Source: Bugula neritina (taxonomy: Eukaryota > Bryozoa > Gymnolaemata > Cheilostomatida > Bugulidae). Taken from it: a stretch of DNA of 64,000 nt. Shown piece after piece: positions 35,901 to 47,500 of the stretch. A program made the translations under genes and the position numbers. The notes under the pieces were generated by a model. It did not search any database. It saw only the letters and a list, made by a program, of their open reading frames with translations, and was not told the origin of the DNA. The stretch is taken from the NCBI GenBank assembly GCA_964035545.1, contig OZ037773.1:2172751-2236750 (forward strand). The letters run 5' to 3'. Within the stretch, counting starts at the first letter, position 1. Each line of letters begins with the position of its first letter.

Positions 35901-38900
35901 GTTTTTGGGCTATTGTTGAAAAATACAGATTGAAATTGTTAGCTATATCCATATTGCTATCTAGCATGGTCTCAGAGTCCTCAACCGAATACAGTTTTGA
36001 TGAAAAGCATCTTTTGTTTAGTTTGGCTTTCCCTGTTTGTTCATTTATAAGTACCCAAAGCTGCGAACTGTTACAATTGCTAATAAAAGCTTTAAAATAA
36101 TCATATTTAGCGGTTCTCAGATCAGCATTCAAATTATTTCTAAAAGCATTATATCTTTTTAAAATCTTTTTATTCATTTTATGTAAATAGTAAGTATATA
36201 CATCCCATGTAAATAGTAAGTATATACATCCCATGTTAATAGTAAGTATATACATCCCCTGTAAATAGTAAGTATGTACATCCCATATAAATAGTAAGTA
36301 TGTACATCCCCTGTAAATAGTAAGTATGTACATCCCATGTAAATAGTAAGTATATACATCCCATATAAATAGTAAGTATGTACATCCCCTGTAAATAGTA
36401 AGTATATACATCCCATGTAAATAGTAAGTATGTACATCCCATGTTAATAGTAAGTATATACATCCCATGTAAATAGTAAGTATATACATCCCATATAAAT
36501 AGTAAGTATATACATCCCATATAAATAGTAAGTATATACATCCCATGTAAATAGTAAGTATATGCAGTTATTAAACATACAGCTAGCAAACATACATACA
36601 CCCCCCTCCCCCCCCCCCCCCCACAGCTGTTTATCAACTAACAACACCAAACATAATAAGTTTACATTCAGTCCCAATAAAATCATAGTTTTTACCAAAA
36701 ACACTGCATATTCCGTCATACAACTTCTTATTCATTTATCATATATGAACTTTGCAGGTTCAACAAATTAAGAAATAATATTTGAATACTTTTTCAAGGC
36801 CACCCGATGGTCACAGGTTTTGATAATACTCTTGGTCCAAAAAGTTTAATTTCATCTTTCACATTTTTTGTTCACACTTCACATATTGTAGGATATGAGT
36901 ACAGCCAATTAATCTTGCTTATGCTGCCATAGAATATTTCAAAATTCTAAGCAACCAATCAGGTGCTAGCAAGTGATAGACTTACAGCTGATCCAGTTAT
37001 AATATGAATGGGTGCATTTGGTTCAGTGTACGGGTGGTCATAACTTCCATTACATATCTACAAATTTATTAAAAACACACTAACACTAAATTGTTGACTC
37101 CTGTATAACATCATAACCACATAAAACAAAGTAAATAATAAAATTACTGGAAACTAAAAGCAATATAATAAAATACAATGTCTTATCACAACACTTACAT
37201 TAAATGAATATAAGTAGAGTTAGGTGACAATAATAATATACTATCAGATGTAGCCAAATTATACAATCAACCATGGTATTTTCAGCAACACAAAGGATTG
37301 ATATAAGATAGTAAAATACAATGACAATGCATTAACCTATTTATAACTGAAACAGAATTAAATAATTCAGTACAAAATTGAGTTAAAGTTCACAATTAAG
37401 TAGTGAAAGCAATACTATAGTTTCTGGCTTTTAGTCAGTAACAAAGCAGTTACTGGGTTGGGGTATGAAATAGAAGGGTGCCTTCATGAAATCCTGAGAA
37501 CTTATCCTAGCAAGCACAGAATGCTGCAAGTTTTCTATATAACTATATAAGTTGATAGAAAATACAAACCTTTCTATTATAAAGAGGCCAGGACCGTTCG
37601 TAGAAATGTTCGTGTGCTCCGATATAAATATCAACCCCGGAGTCATAGAACAGATCTTCAAACGCATACCTTGTCTATAAACAAATGTTACATAATTGAA
37701 CAGCTAAATTAGTGGAAAGGTATAACAAAAATAACTATACAAAGTAAACAATTATTATAGTAATATTAAATATTATCGTTATATAATACTATTATTTTAT
37801 TATATAGTGTTTTATTTTTACAAGAGGCACAGTATACAAGCTAAATAAAATCATGATATGCGTTTATTTAGTTTTTACAGCCTGAGAAGTCTACTTCAAT
37901 TCTTAAAAACCGAGGCAGTGATATCAGCATGGGCAAAAGAACTCCGCACATCTCATCTATTCACGCAGTTTATGAGAATCACTGTTATGCATACCAGGGT
38001 AGTATAAAGTAAACGCTTTTTGCACCGAGACAAACATAGATTTACATGTCAGTAAAGTACTTACAAAACCTTCATAGTACGTGCAGTCATTAGCATTTGC
38101 ATTTGAGCAGTACATCGGTTTGTGACCTAAGACTATCAACCAAGGTCGTTCTGCTCGATTTTCATTCGCCTTCTATAGACAAAAGAGTGAAAACTTACAC
38201 GATGAATAAATAATTATTAAAAAGTGATTGGACACACAGCATACTAAATTAATTCAATTGTACAATTATCTAACTATTTTTAGAAATGGCCAATTGGATG
38301 ATATTACCTTTAAATCTTCCTTCAGCCATTTTTTCTGTTTACCAATAAGTCCTGGCCCTGTGATATCTTGAAAGAAATAGATTTCAGTGTTGATTGTGAT
38401 GATGTGAGCCGGCCCATAATCAAAGCTACAACACACAGCATTAATATGTTTATTATAGTACCCTAAAAGAGGACACAACTTCAATTTATGCAATAGTTAG
38501 TTGAAATTTTAGAGTATTTATTTACTAGCTTTGATATGATTTCGATAATTTGCTGTTAGAAAGCAATAAGACAAAATGTAATTTGCTCATATGAGAGCTT
38601 GTTACTATTTCGTTAACTTAAGAAAGTATGCAAAACTAAAGCAAAATCACCAGTTACAATAGATATGAAACGAAATAGGTCTGCATACAGTAAAATAGAG
38701 TAATAGTATAATAATGTACTGCCAACAAAGCAGTACATTATGAGGGAACTAAAATAGATATCAAATATCAAATCTTAGACTTTGAAATGAAAACGAGTCC
38801 AATATGCTTTTATTTATTAGTTTGTTATCAGCATTGGCCCAGGTCAATAGTTTACAAATCCATGTCATTACTGACTGCATGGTGCAGTCTCCCAACTCAT

Positions 38901-41900
38901 GGAGAGAAAAACATAACAAATAACAGTAATATAACAGTAGAAAGTAACACAATATTCACGTGATAATGACCTACTTATAATGCTAAAGGCTGTGAATTGT
39001 TCTTTTAGTTATCATCAGCTTTTAATGAATTCAACATTGAGAACAATAATATGCTGAGGTTGAGCCATGGCAACAATTGTTTATCATGGCTTAGCATGAG
39101 ACATTTTCACTACAATGATCATTGAACCCGAGCAGAAAGGTTATTCATGACAAAATTTTCTACAAAAGAACTTAATACCACTGAAAAGTTATCACTGCTG
39201 TATCACTAATAACTAACACTGTATCACTAATAACTAACACTGTATCACTAGTTACTAACACTGTATCACTAATAACTAACACAGTATCACTAGTTACTAA
39301 CACTGTATCACTAATAACTGACACTGTATCACTAGTAACTAACATTGTATCACTAATAAAGTTAACACTGTATAACTAGTAACTAACACTGTATCACTAG
39401 TAACTGACATTATATCACTAGTAACTAACACTGTTTAACTAACACTGTACCACTAATAACCGAGACTGTATAAACCCACCTGTACCACAATCCTTCACCA
39501 TCTCCTCCTTTCTTAGGCATGGAGAACCTGTTTCTATAGTTACTAAAGTTATAGCCTCTCTCATGATTGCCCACTGCTGTCATATACGGCACGTAGGCAG
39601 CAACGCTCTGTATCTGGTCCATAAACATGTCACCTATTCTTGCATTTTGCTACAAATATAGAATTCAGCCACTCAGAGCAGAACTACCAACATTTTACTT
39701 AGAAGCAGTAAGGGAAAAATTGACATAGCCTAAGTTCTTTAATTTTATATTAAATTTTGGTTTGGGGCGCGGGGTTGAAATTCTTGCGAGAACATAACTT
39801 CTTTTGCTACATTTTTAATCTAGAACACAGGCTTTTCTCAATTTCTCCATTCCTGCACCTACCTCCAACATTTTATATCTAAACTTTGCTCATTACTCTG
39901 TTTTATAAGCTATATAATTACATTTAAATATTTTAAATTCATACAGAATGGAACAAATGACATTCTTTTTGTAAATGTATAAATCATTATATTAATATAT
40001 AAATTATAATAAAACTTTAGCACAAAAAACTAAATTGCCAGTGTAAGTGTTTGAACTCCCCAACAGTTTTGTGAAAATACAAGCCTAATTTTGAACTAAA
40101 CAGCTGCTCAAAAACAGGAAGTTCAGTTGAAAGTATTTAGACGGATGACATTGTATTCAGTATACTCACGTCTTCCATATTATATGCAAAGTCACCTAAA
40201 ATATATAATATATTGCTGAATATCATTACTATAATATAAGTTACAGCATATTTACTAAACATAACATACAAAAAACATACATGTATTTTCACCAGTTTGG
40301 GCTACTGTCACATGTTCTTCTACATCATAAAATATTATACATTATACTTTTCTAATATTAACCTGCATATGTATAATAGCATGCAATTTTACTACTTGCT
40401 AGCGTGACATGTACTTTTACTACTTGCTAGCGTAACATGCACTTTTACTACTTGCTAGCGTGACATGTACTTTTACTACTTGCTAGCGTGACATTCACTT
40501 TTACTACTTGCTAGCGTGACATGCAATTTTTGGAAAACATATCATTGTGCAATACTTATCCATATGCTTAGCCACCTTCTACTAACATATATAAACAATA
40601 CCTGTTCCACATGTGGAATGTGGTACAATTTTCTAGACTTTTGTATCAAGTTAGTATAAAAGTAGATATGGTACTTTATTTATACACATTAGTTTACTAC
40701 CATATTATACCACACAGCTCTACAATAAAACACTATTATCTATCACAACAGGACATCCCTTGATTTTAATTCTGATAGAGATATCACGATATTTTCAGAA
40801 CTTTTTGAAAGAACCGACATTATTTTAACTTTGTAACTCGCTAATAGGAAGTGATGTCATTTAATACATTACGCGATCATTTTTCAAACAGTGCCCTACA
40901 CAAATTATTTGTATGAGTAACTTGATTTCAACTGGTACCTAGAAAAATATGTGCTACGAAATTTGAGTTATGTTTTTACAAAAAAAAACTTTACCTCAAC
41001 AAAATACATACCAAAATTTAATTATTATGTAACTGACTTATGAAGCATTACAAAAGATTCAGCTAAAATAGCAAGACCAGTATGAAAATACATTCACTTT
41101 TTAAAAATATACATAAGTTAATTTTAAAACTAGTTAAATTGCAATAAAACACAAGCCCAAGTTAGCTATTTATCTAAATCCATTCCTTTTTATACTTAAA
41201 CCTAAGTCAGAAGACTTGACGACTCAAGATTACTTGAAAACATCCACGGGTTCATAAACCTAGCTATGAAGCCTTTGCAGTAGGCTGAATAGACTTGTAC
41301 TAACATACGTTGCAACATTGTAATAGCACATTATATTATACTGTGACATTTTAATGACATATAATCCTAGACTTAGAACTCAGGAACAGCTGACAACCTA
41401 TTATAGGACTGGTGACTCACCCACATGAAACACGGCATCAATTGATCTCATCTCAGCCTCTGTCTGAAGTCTACCGATAGATCTACCATTTACATTGCCC
41501 AAGTCCCCGTAGATGGCCACAACTGGTGACCAGTCGGGCCCTGTGATAGGGGCCCGGTATGAGAAGATAGCTGACCAACCGGCATCTTCATTCCCAACAC
41601 GATAGTCTGTAACGTACAGGAAAGTTAAATAACTATAACTGTTTTGACTCCAATATCTGACTTATTTTGTAAAATGGACTCAATGTATATTGTCATAATA
41701 GTAAGTGACATAAAAATTACTGTAGAATTTTGCTGGTTTCAAATTGGTCATGGTAGCTCTGTGTATGAATAGCTGACGCTTTTCTGTCCCTCCATCAGTA
41801 AAAAGAGTTACTGTAGCATTTGCCTCTTTCCACAAAGAAGTGCCTTGAAGATTGTATTGTACGACTCCTTTAGTATTTTGAAAAGTTGTCCAGGTTGCAA

Positions 41901-42413
41901 CCATATCGCCATTGTATTCTACAACATACACAGCAGCTAACTCGATAAACAAACTCTGGTATATGTTTATAAAAATTAATAAGGGTAAAAACTGACATTT
42001 TTGAAACAGCCAAAAATATTTTTAAAAAAATTAGTAGCATAGACACTGTGAACTGCTTTGAAATATGTGCATTATAACTATTTTAATCTTTATAAAACTG
42101 AGACATTGTTCACTATCAATACATATTAGCATTATGTAATACGTCACTAAATCTCAAAATGAGAAGCTTAGGATCTGGCTGTTTAAATTATAGAGTGTTA
42201 CTTGCCTCCTATGGATAGATGCACTTGGCGAGGGTATCGAAGGTCTTGTGGGAAAGGAAAATCAGTTGCACCAACAGACAGAATTTTATCAGAGTCAGCA
42301 TTTGATTTTAAACTTGGAATGTAAGTCTTGAATAAACCGCCAACAGCAGACACTGAGATAATTGAGGCACTAAATAACAATAGTGCACAGCAGGAGAAAA
42401 GCTGAACATGCAT
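32980..42413 (-). CDS. Purple acid phosphatase type 7 (left copy)
   Basis: Eleven exons: 42206-42413, 41721-41918, 41421-41606, 40170-40195, 39480-39649, 38308-38425, 38065-38172, 37570-37674, 36986-37057, 33291-33413 and 32980-33087. All phases close and give 473 residues. Residues 1-23 are a signal peptide (LLLFSASIISVSA). A fibronectin-like N-terminal domain (VHLSIGEYNGDMVATWTTF) precedes the metallophosphatase core. Dinuclear-metal ligands are all present: GDLG (Asp170), GDFAY (Asp199, Tyr202), GNHE (Asn234), GHKPMY (His319) and GAHEH (His359, His361). It is an ACP7/PAPL-like secreted or lysosomal phosphomonoesterase. Intron 1 is GC-AG (AG|GCAAGT). Exon 4 is a 26-base microexon. Residue 362, in the AHEHxYER motif, is Phe where the right copy has Ser. 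Intron 9 contains the 26-bp acceptor minisatellite and a LINE, which may alter splicing of exon 10. Confidence 0.95.
33414..34142 (-). repeat. 26-bp splice-acceptor minisatellite, block 1
   Basis: About 28 units of 26 bases, ending exactly at the 3' splice site of phosphatase exon 10. In the sense direction a unit is ATACTTACTATTTACAG (intron end) followed by GGGATGTAT (exon start). Variants have TTTACAT or TTTACAG before GGGATG. About a third (the CCCCTG or CTCCTG units on the plus strand) keep the acceptor AG. There are no stops in any of the three sense frames, which creates long Tyr-rich frames of period 26 residues. Confidence 0.97.
34143..36180 (-). mobile_element. Non-LTR retrotransposon with intact RT frame, inserted in the array
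   Basis: Frame 34318-36177 (619 residues from the Met at 36177) is uninterrupted. Landmarks run in order: KAIGLDNIPTKLIKF, YRPISILPIFSKILE, NQYGFRKNLSTADAV, GIFIDFSKAFDTINH, CGVPQGSVLGPTLFLIYIND and the catalytic FYADDTNLFF, then the CR1/Jockey-like C-terminal block (NSKLNYCAEAWGN). No endonuclease domain is present, so it is 5' truncated. On the minus strand it ends with a short GC-richer 3' UTR, AATAAACC, and a (CAAA)n tail (plus-strand GTTTGTTTGTTT at 34145-34164). It shares the orientation of the host gene. The intact frame suggests recent insertion and an active relative elsewhere in the genome. Confidence 0.95.
36181..36565 (-). repeat. 26-bp splice-acceptor minisatellite, block 2
   Basis: About 15 further units of the same array, on the other side of the LINE insertion. 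The unit farthest from exon 10 joins normal intron sequence (AATAACTGCATATACTTACT sense), which is also the sequence next to the single unit in the right arm. A C-rich run follows at 36600-36622. Confidence 0.97.
36566..36985. other. Rest of phosphatase intron 9 (left copy)
   Basis: Includes a plus-strand poly-C run (36600-36622, one T interruption). The mirror position in the right arm (about 49597-49640) is a shorter G run. No exon. Confidence 0.6.
39180..39470 (+). repeat. Intron 5 minisatellite, expanded in left arm
   Basis: About 12 units of 21-24 bases with core AACTAACACTGTATCACTA, directly next to the donor of phosphatase exon 5. The right arm has only about four units at the same place (46838-46930). 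Confidence 0.85.
39705..39861. mobile_element. MITE family B, left-arm copy
   Basis: Right end TCTCAATTTCTCCATTCCTG then CACCTA; left end GCAGTAAGGGAAAAATTGAC is a diverged inverted copy. It predates the duplication because the right arm has it too (46446-46609). Confidence 0.75.
40385..40535 (+). repeat. 28-bp minisatellite with GCTAGC (left arm)
   Basis: Five units containing TTACTACTTGCTAGCGTGAC, in phosphatase intron 3. The right arm has four units at 45820-45935. Confidence 0.85.
40536..41420. other. Phosphatase intron 3, remainder (left copy)
   Basis: AT-rich. 40740-41340 has no clear counterpart in the right-arm intron, which is shorter there, so one arm gained or lost about 0.6 kb. 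Confidence 0.5.
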
Positions 42414-44528
42414 TCTTGTAGTTGATGTTCACTTCAACTTCTGGACACAGAAATCTAAATTAAAATTAGGTTTATTTAGGTTACAGCACCAAGTGTAGCG
42501 TATAAATTGAAATACACGCGCAGTCACACTGCCCTTGTCACTAGCGGTAACTCTAAGTGACTTTTACTTTCACTCTGTCCGGTGATGTATATCACACTCA
42601 ATGTGCCTCAGTGACCTTTACAGAGAGTCAGAATGACGCTGACAGTGAGTCAACGTCAAACACAATCGAAAATCAGTATCACAATGACAATCACAATGAG
42701 AATAACTGTCAATGAATTATACGATGACAATCACACACACAACGGCTACCGCTATCGGCTATGGCCGATGAGTATGAGTATCAGTATGAGTATGTGAATA
42801 AGAAAATTTTACTTTTTATTCAAATCGAAGTTTATCAAAAATCTTTGCGGCTAGCCTCTGTGCACCACTGTGACTGTATGTTAGTCAAAATACATTAGGT
42901 AATTTAGATAAGTGTTCAAAACTTGTGCCTTTTTGCTTAGTTGCTTGGTGGGTTATTACATCACTAGCGAAGACTTGCTTATAAACAAAAGAAGAAGGTC
43001 AAGGAGAATCACGTGCATGAATGTTTATTTTTATTATTCTTCTAGCCACGCCCCGTGAGTCGAAATGTAGAAAATACCTATCAATGCAAATTATTTATCA
43101 TGAAAACCACTGAAATAAAATATTTATTGCAATTTAATGATAAAAAATGTAAATTGTTTTGACAGTAAATTTGCAACTGTGAAAAAAGTTATTGAGTCAG
43201 AGGCTATACAATTCAGAAAATTGAATATTTCTTTGAAAAGGCTCATTTTGAGCAGATGACTCTAACAACAACAACTAGGATTATACATAAAATAGTCTAT
43301 ATTGCGCAAAATTATTATAAGTTTTATAACTTAGAACATTTGCAACTTCAAGTAAATTGGCTGCATAGCTATCTGCACAACATGCTGTCCTTTAATCGAG
43401 TAGTTTTGTAGGAAACTAATCTTCATATTTTTATGAAACACAGTGACTAATGTACTATATTTTATAAATCATGTTGATCTACTTTTATGATTGATGTGAA
43501 ACTGAAGTTTGCTCTAGCTACTAGGTCTTGCAGTGGTCAATGATGCGGTTGAAAACAACTTCCACCAGTAAGCGTGCAATTAACATCAGGTCTTTGTCGT
43601 TTATACCAACCCGCAACATAATAATATTATATTATTTTATAACCCTAGTTGTTATTATTAGAGTCATCTGCTCAAAATGAGCCCTTTCAGAAAAACATTT
43701 AATTGTATGAATTTTATAGCCTCTGATTTAGGAGTTTTTTCACAGTTACAAATTTACTGTAAAAACAATTATCAAATTTTAATACATATTCTATTTTAGT
43801 GGCTTTCATATTAGATAATTTGCATTGATTAGGTATTTTCTATGTTTCAACTCACGGGGCGTGGCTAGAAGGTAAATAAAAATAAACATTCAAGCACGTG
43901 ATTCTCCTTTACCTTCTCCTTTTGTTTATAAGCAATTCTTCGCTAGCGATGTAATAACCCACCGAGTAGTAGTAATAGTAACTAAATCATAAGGCTCAAT
44001 TTCCGCAAACTTAACCCTTGTTTGAACACTTATCTAAATTATCTAATGTATTTTAATTATCGTACAGTCACAGTGGTGCGCAAAGGTTAGCCGCAAAAGT
44101 TTTTGATAGACTTCGATTAGAATAAAAAGTAAAATTTTCCTATTCACTTACTCATAACTCATAAGTCATAGGCCATAGCCGTTGCGACTGTGATTGTCAT
44201 TGTGAGTATCAGTATAATTCATTCATTGTGATAGTTGTTCTTATTGTGATTGTCATTGTGATACTAATTTTCGATTGCGTTTGACTTTGACTCAATGTCG
44301 GCGTCATTCTGACTCTCGATAAAGGTCACTGAGGCACATTCACATTGAATTTGATTCACATCGCCGAGCAGAGTGAAGCTGAAAGTTAAAGTCGTTTAGA
44401 GTTACGGTTACTGACAAAGACAGTATGACTGTGGGTGTATTTGTAAGCTACACTTGGTGCTGTAACTTGAATAAATTTTAGTTTTAGATTTCTGTGTCCA
44501 GAAGTTGAAGTGAACATCAATTCCAAGA
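42414..44528. promoter_or_regulatory. Shared divergent 5' region of the two phosphatase genes
   Basis: The two genes point away from each other from this 2.1-kb region. The arms continue as mirror images up to 43279 and 43643, leaving a unique centre of about 363 bases. Both sides carry imperfect GACAATCACAATGA-type repeats (42650-42740, mirror 44190-44270) and the sequence CACGCCCCGTGAGT / ACTCACGGGGCGTG (43049 and mirror 43853). A pyrimidine-rich CTGTGTCCAG just before each start codon could be a 5' UTR acceptor. No TATA box is clear. Confidence 0.5.
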
Positions 44529-47500
44529 ATGCATGTTCAGCTTTTCTCCTACTGTGCACTATTGTTATTTAGTGCCTTAATTATCTCAGTGTCTGCTGTT
44601 GGCGGTTTATTCAAGACTTACATTCCAAGTTTAAAATCAAATGCTGACTCTGATATAGTTCTGTCTGTTGGTGCAACGGATTTTCCTTTCCCGCAAGACC
44701 TTCGATACCCTCGCCAAGTGCATCTATCTGTAGGAGGCAAGTAACACTCTATAATTTAAACAGTCGGATCCTAAGCTTCTCATTTTGAGACTCGGCGATT
44801 TATTACCTAATGCTAATATGTATTGAAAGTGAACAATGTCTCAGTTTTATAAAGATTAAAATAGTTATAATGCACATATTTCAAAGCAGTTCACAGTGTC
44901 TATGCTACTAAAATTTTTAAAAATAGTTTTTGCTGTTTCAAAAATGTCAGTTTTTACCCTTATTAATTTTTGTAAACATAATACCAGAGTTTGTTTATCG
45001 AGTTAGCTGCTGTGTATGTTGTAGAATACAATGGCGATATGGTTGCAACCTGGACAACTTTTCAAAATACTAAAGGAGTCATACAATACAATCTTCAAGG
45101 CACTTCTTTGTGGAAAGAGGCAAATGCTACAGTAACTCTTTTTACTGATGGAGGGACAGAAAAGCGCCAGCTATTCATACACAGGGCTACCATGACCAAC
45201 TTGAAGCCAGCAAAATTCTACAGTAATTTTTTTATGTCACTTACTAATATTATGACAATATACATTGAGTCCATTTTACAAAATAATGGTCAGATATCGG
45301 AGTTATTTAACTTTCCTTTACGTTACAGACTATCGTGTTGGGAATGAAGATGCCGGTTGGTCAGCTATCTTCTCATACCGGGCCCCTATCACAGGGCCCG
45401 ACTGGTCACCAGTTGTGGCCATCTACGGGGACTTGGGCAATGTAAATGGTAGATCTATCGGTAGACTTCAAACAGAGGCTGAGATGAGATCAATTGATGC
45501 CGTGTTTCATGTGGGTGAGTCACCAGTCCTATGATGGGTTGTCAGCTGTTCCAGAGTCCTAAGTCTAAGATCTAAGTCTAGGATTATATGTCATTACAAT
45601 GTTACAGTATAGTATAATGTGCTATTACAACGTTACAACATTATATTATAGTATAATATGTTACATTACTATTTTATATTAACTTGATACAAAAATCTAG
45701 AAAATTAGACTACATTCCACATGTGGAACAGGCATTGTTTATATATATTAATAGAAGGTGGTATGGCTAAGCATGTTATAGCCAAGTATTGCACAATGAT
45801 ATGTTTTCCGTAAATTGCATGTCACGCTAGCTAGTAGTAAAAAGTACATGTCACGCTAGCAAGTAGTAAAAGTGCATGTCACGCTAGCAAGTAGTAAAAG
45901 TACATGTCACGCTAGCAAGTAGTAAAAGTACATGCTATTATACATATGCAGGTTATTATTAGAAAAGTAAATGTATAATATTTTATGATGTAGAAGAACA
46001 TGTGACAGTAGCCCAAACTGGTGATAATGCATGTTTTCTGTATGTTATGTTTAGTAAATCTGCTGTAACTTGTATTATAGTAATGATATTCAACAGTATA
46101 TTATATATTTTAGGTGACTTCGCATATAATATGGAAGACGTGAGTATACCGAATACAATGTCATCCATCTAAATACTTTCAACTGAACTTCCTGTTTTTG
46201 AGCAGCTGTTTAGTTCAAAATTAGGCTTGTATTTTCACAAAACTGTTGGGGAGTTCAAACATTTACACTGGCAATTTAGTTTTTTTGTGCTAAAGTTTTA
46301 TTATAATTTATATATTAATATAATGATTTATACATTTACAAAAAGCATGTCATTTGTTCCATTTTGTATGAATTTAAAATATTTAAATATAATTATATAG
46401 CTTATAAAACAGAGTAATGAGCAAAGTTTAGATATAAAATGTTGGAGGTAGGTGCAGGAATGGAGAAATTGAGAAAAGCCTGTGTTCTAGATTAAAAATG
46501 TAGCATAAAAAGTTATGTTCTCACAAGAATTTTAACCCGCGCCCCAAACCAAAATTTAATATAAAATTAAAGAACTTGGGCTATCTCAATTTTTCCCTTT
46601 CTGCTTCTAAGTAAAATGTTATTAGTTCTGCTCTGAGTGGTTAAATTCTATATTTGTAGCAAAATGCAAGAATAGGTGACATGTTTATGGACCAGATAGA
46701 GAGCGTTGCTGCCTACGTGCCGTATATGACAGCAGTGGGCAATCATGAGAGAGGCTATAACTTTAGTAACTATAGAAACAGGTTCTCCATGCCTAAGAAA
46801 GGAGGAGATGGTGAAGGATTGTGGTACAGGTGGGTCAATACAGTGTCAGTTCCTAGTGATATAATGTCAGTTACTAGTGATACAGTGTTAACTTTAGTGA
46901 TACAGTGTTAGTTATTAGTGATACAGCAGCGATAATCTTTTCAGTGGTATTAAGTTTCTTGGTAGAATATTTTATCATGAATAACTTTCTGCTCGGGTTC
47001 AATGATTATTCTAGTGAGAATGTCTCATGCTAAGCCATGATAAACAATCGTTGTCATGGCTCAACCTCAGCATATTATTGTACTCAATGTTGAATTCACT
47101 AAAAGCTGATGATAATAACTAAAAGAACAATTCACAGCCTATAGCATTATAAGTAGGTCATTATCACTTGAATACTGTGTTACTTTCTACTGTGATATTA
47201 CTGTTATTTGTTATGTTTTTCCCTCCACCAGTTGGGAGACTGCACCATGCAGTCAGTAATGACATGGATTTGTAAACTATTGACCTGGGCCAATGCTGAT
47301 AACAAACTAATAACTAAAAGCATATTGGACTCGTTTTCATTTCAAAGTCTAAGATTTGTTATTTGATATCTATTTTAGTTTCCTCATAATGTACCACTTT
47401 GTTGACAGTACATTATTATACTATTACTCTACTTTATGCAGACCTGTTTTGTTTTATATTTATTGTAACTGGTGATTTTGCTTCGGTTTTGCATACTTCT

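Larger units (their letters stand above)
31610..43279 (+). repeat. Giant inverted duplication, left arm
   Basis: Reverse complement of 43643-51566 along its whole length: phosphatase gene, introns, 3' flank (for example GATCACCTGTTTCCAGTCGG at 31725 against its complement near 51425) and 5' flank up to CAACAACAACTAGG at 43279. The left arm is about 3.7 kb longer, mainly because of the 26-bp array with its LINE. Confidence 0.95.

Noticed and set aside
33400-36546. Very long Tyr-rich frames (up to 742 codons) on the minus strand
   Set aside because: They are the 26-bp minisatellite read through, in one case fused in frame to the LINE RT. They are not genes as such; the RT part starts at 36177.
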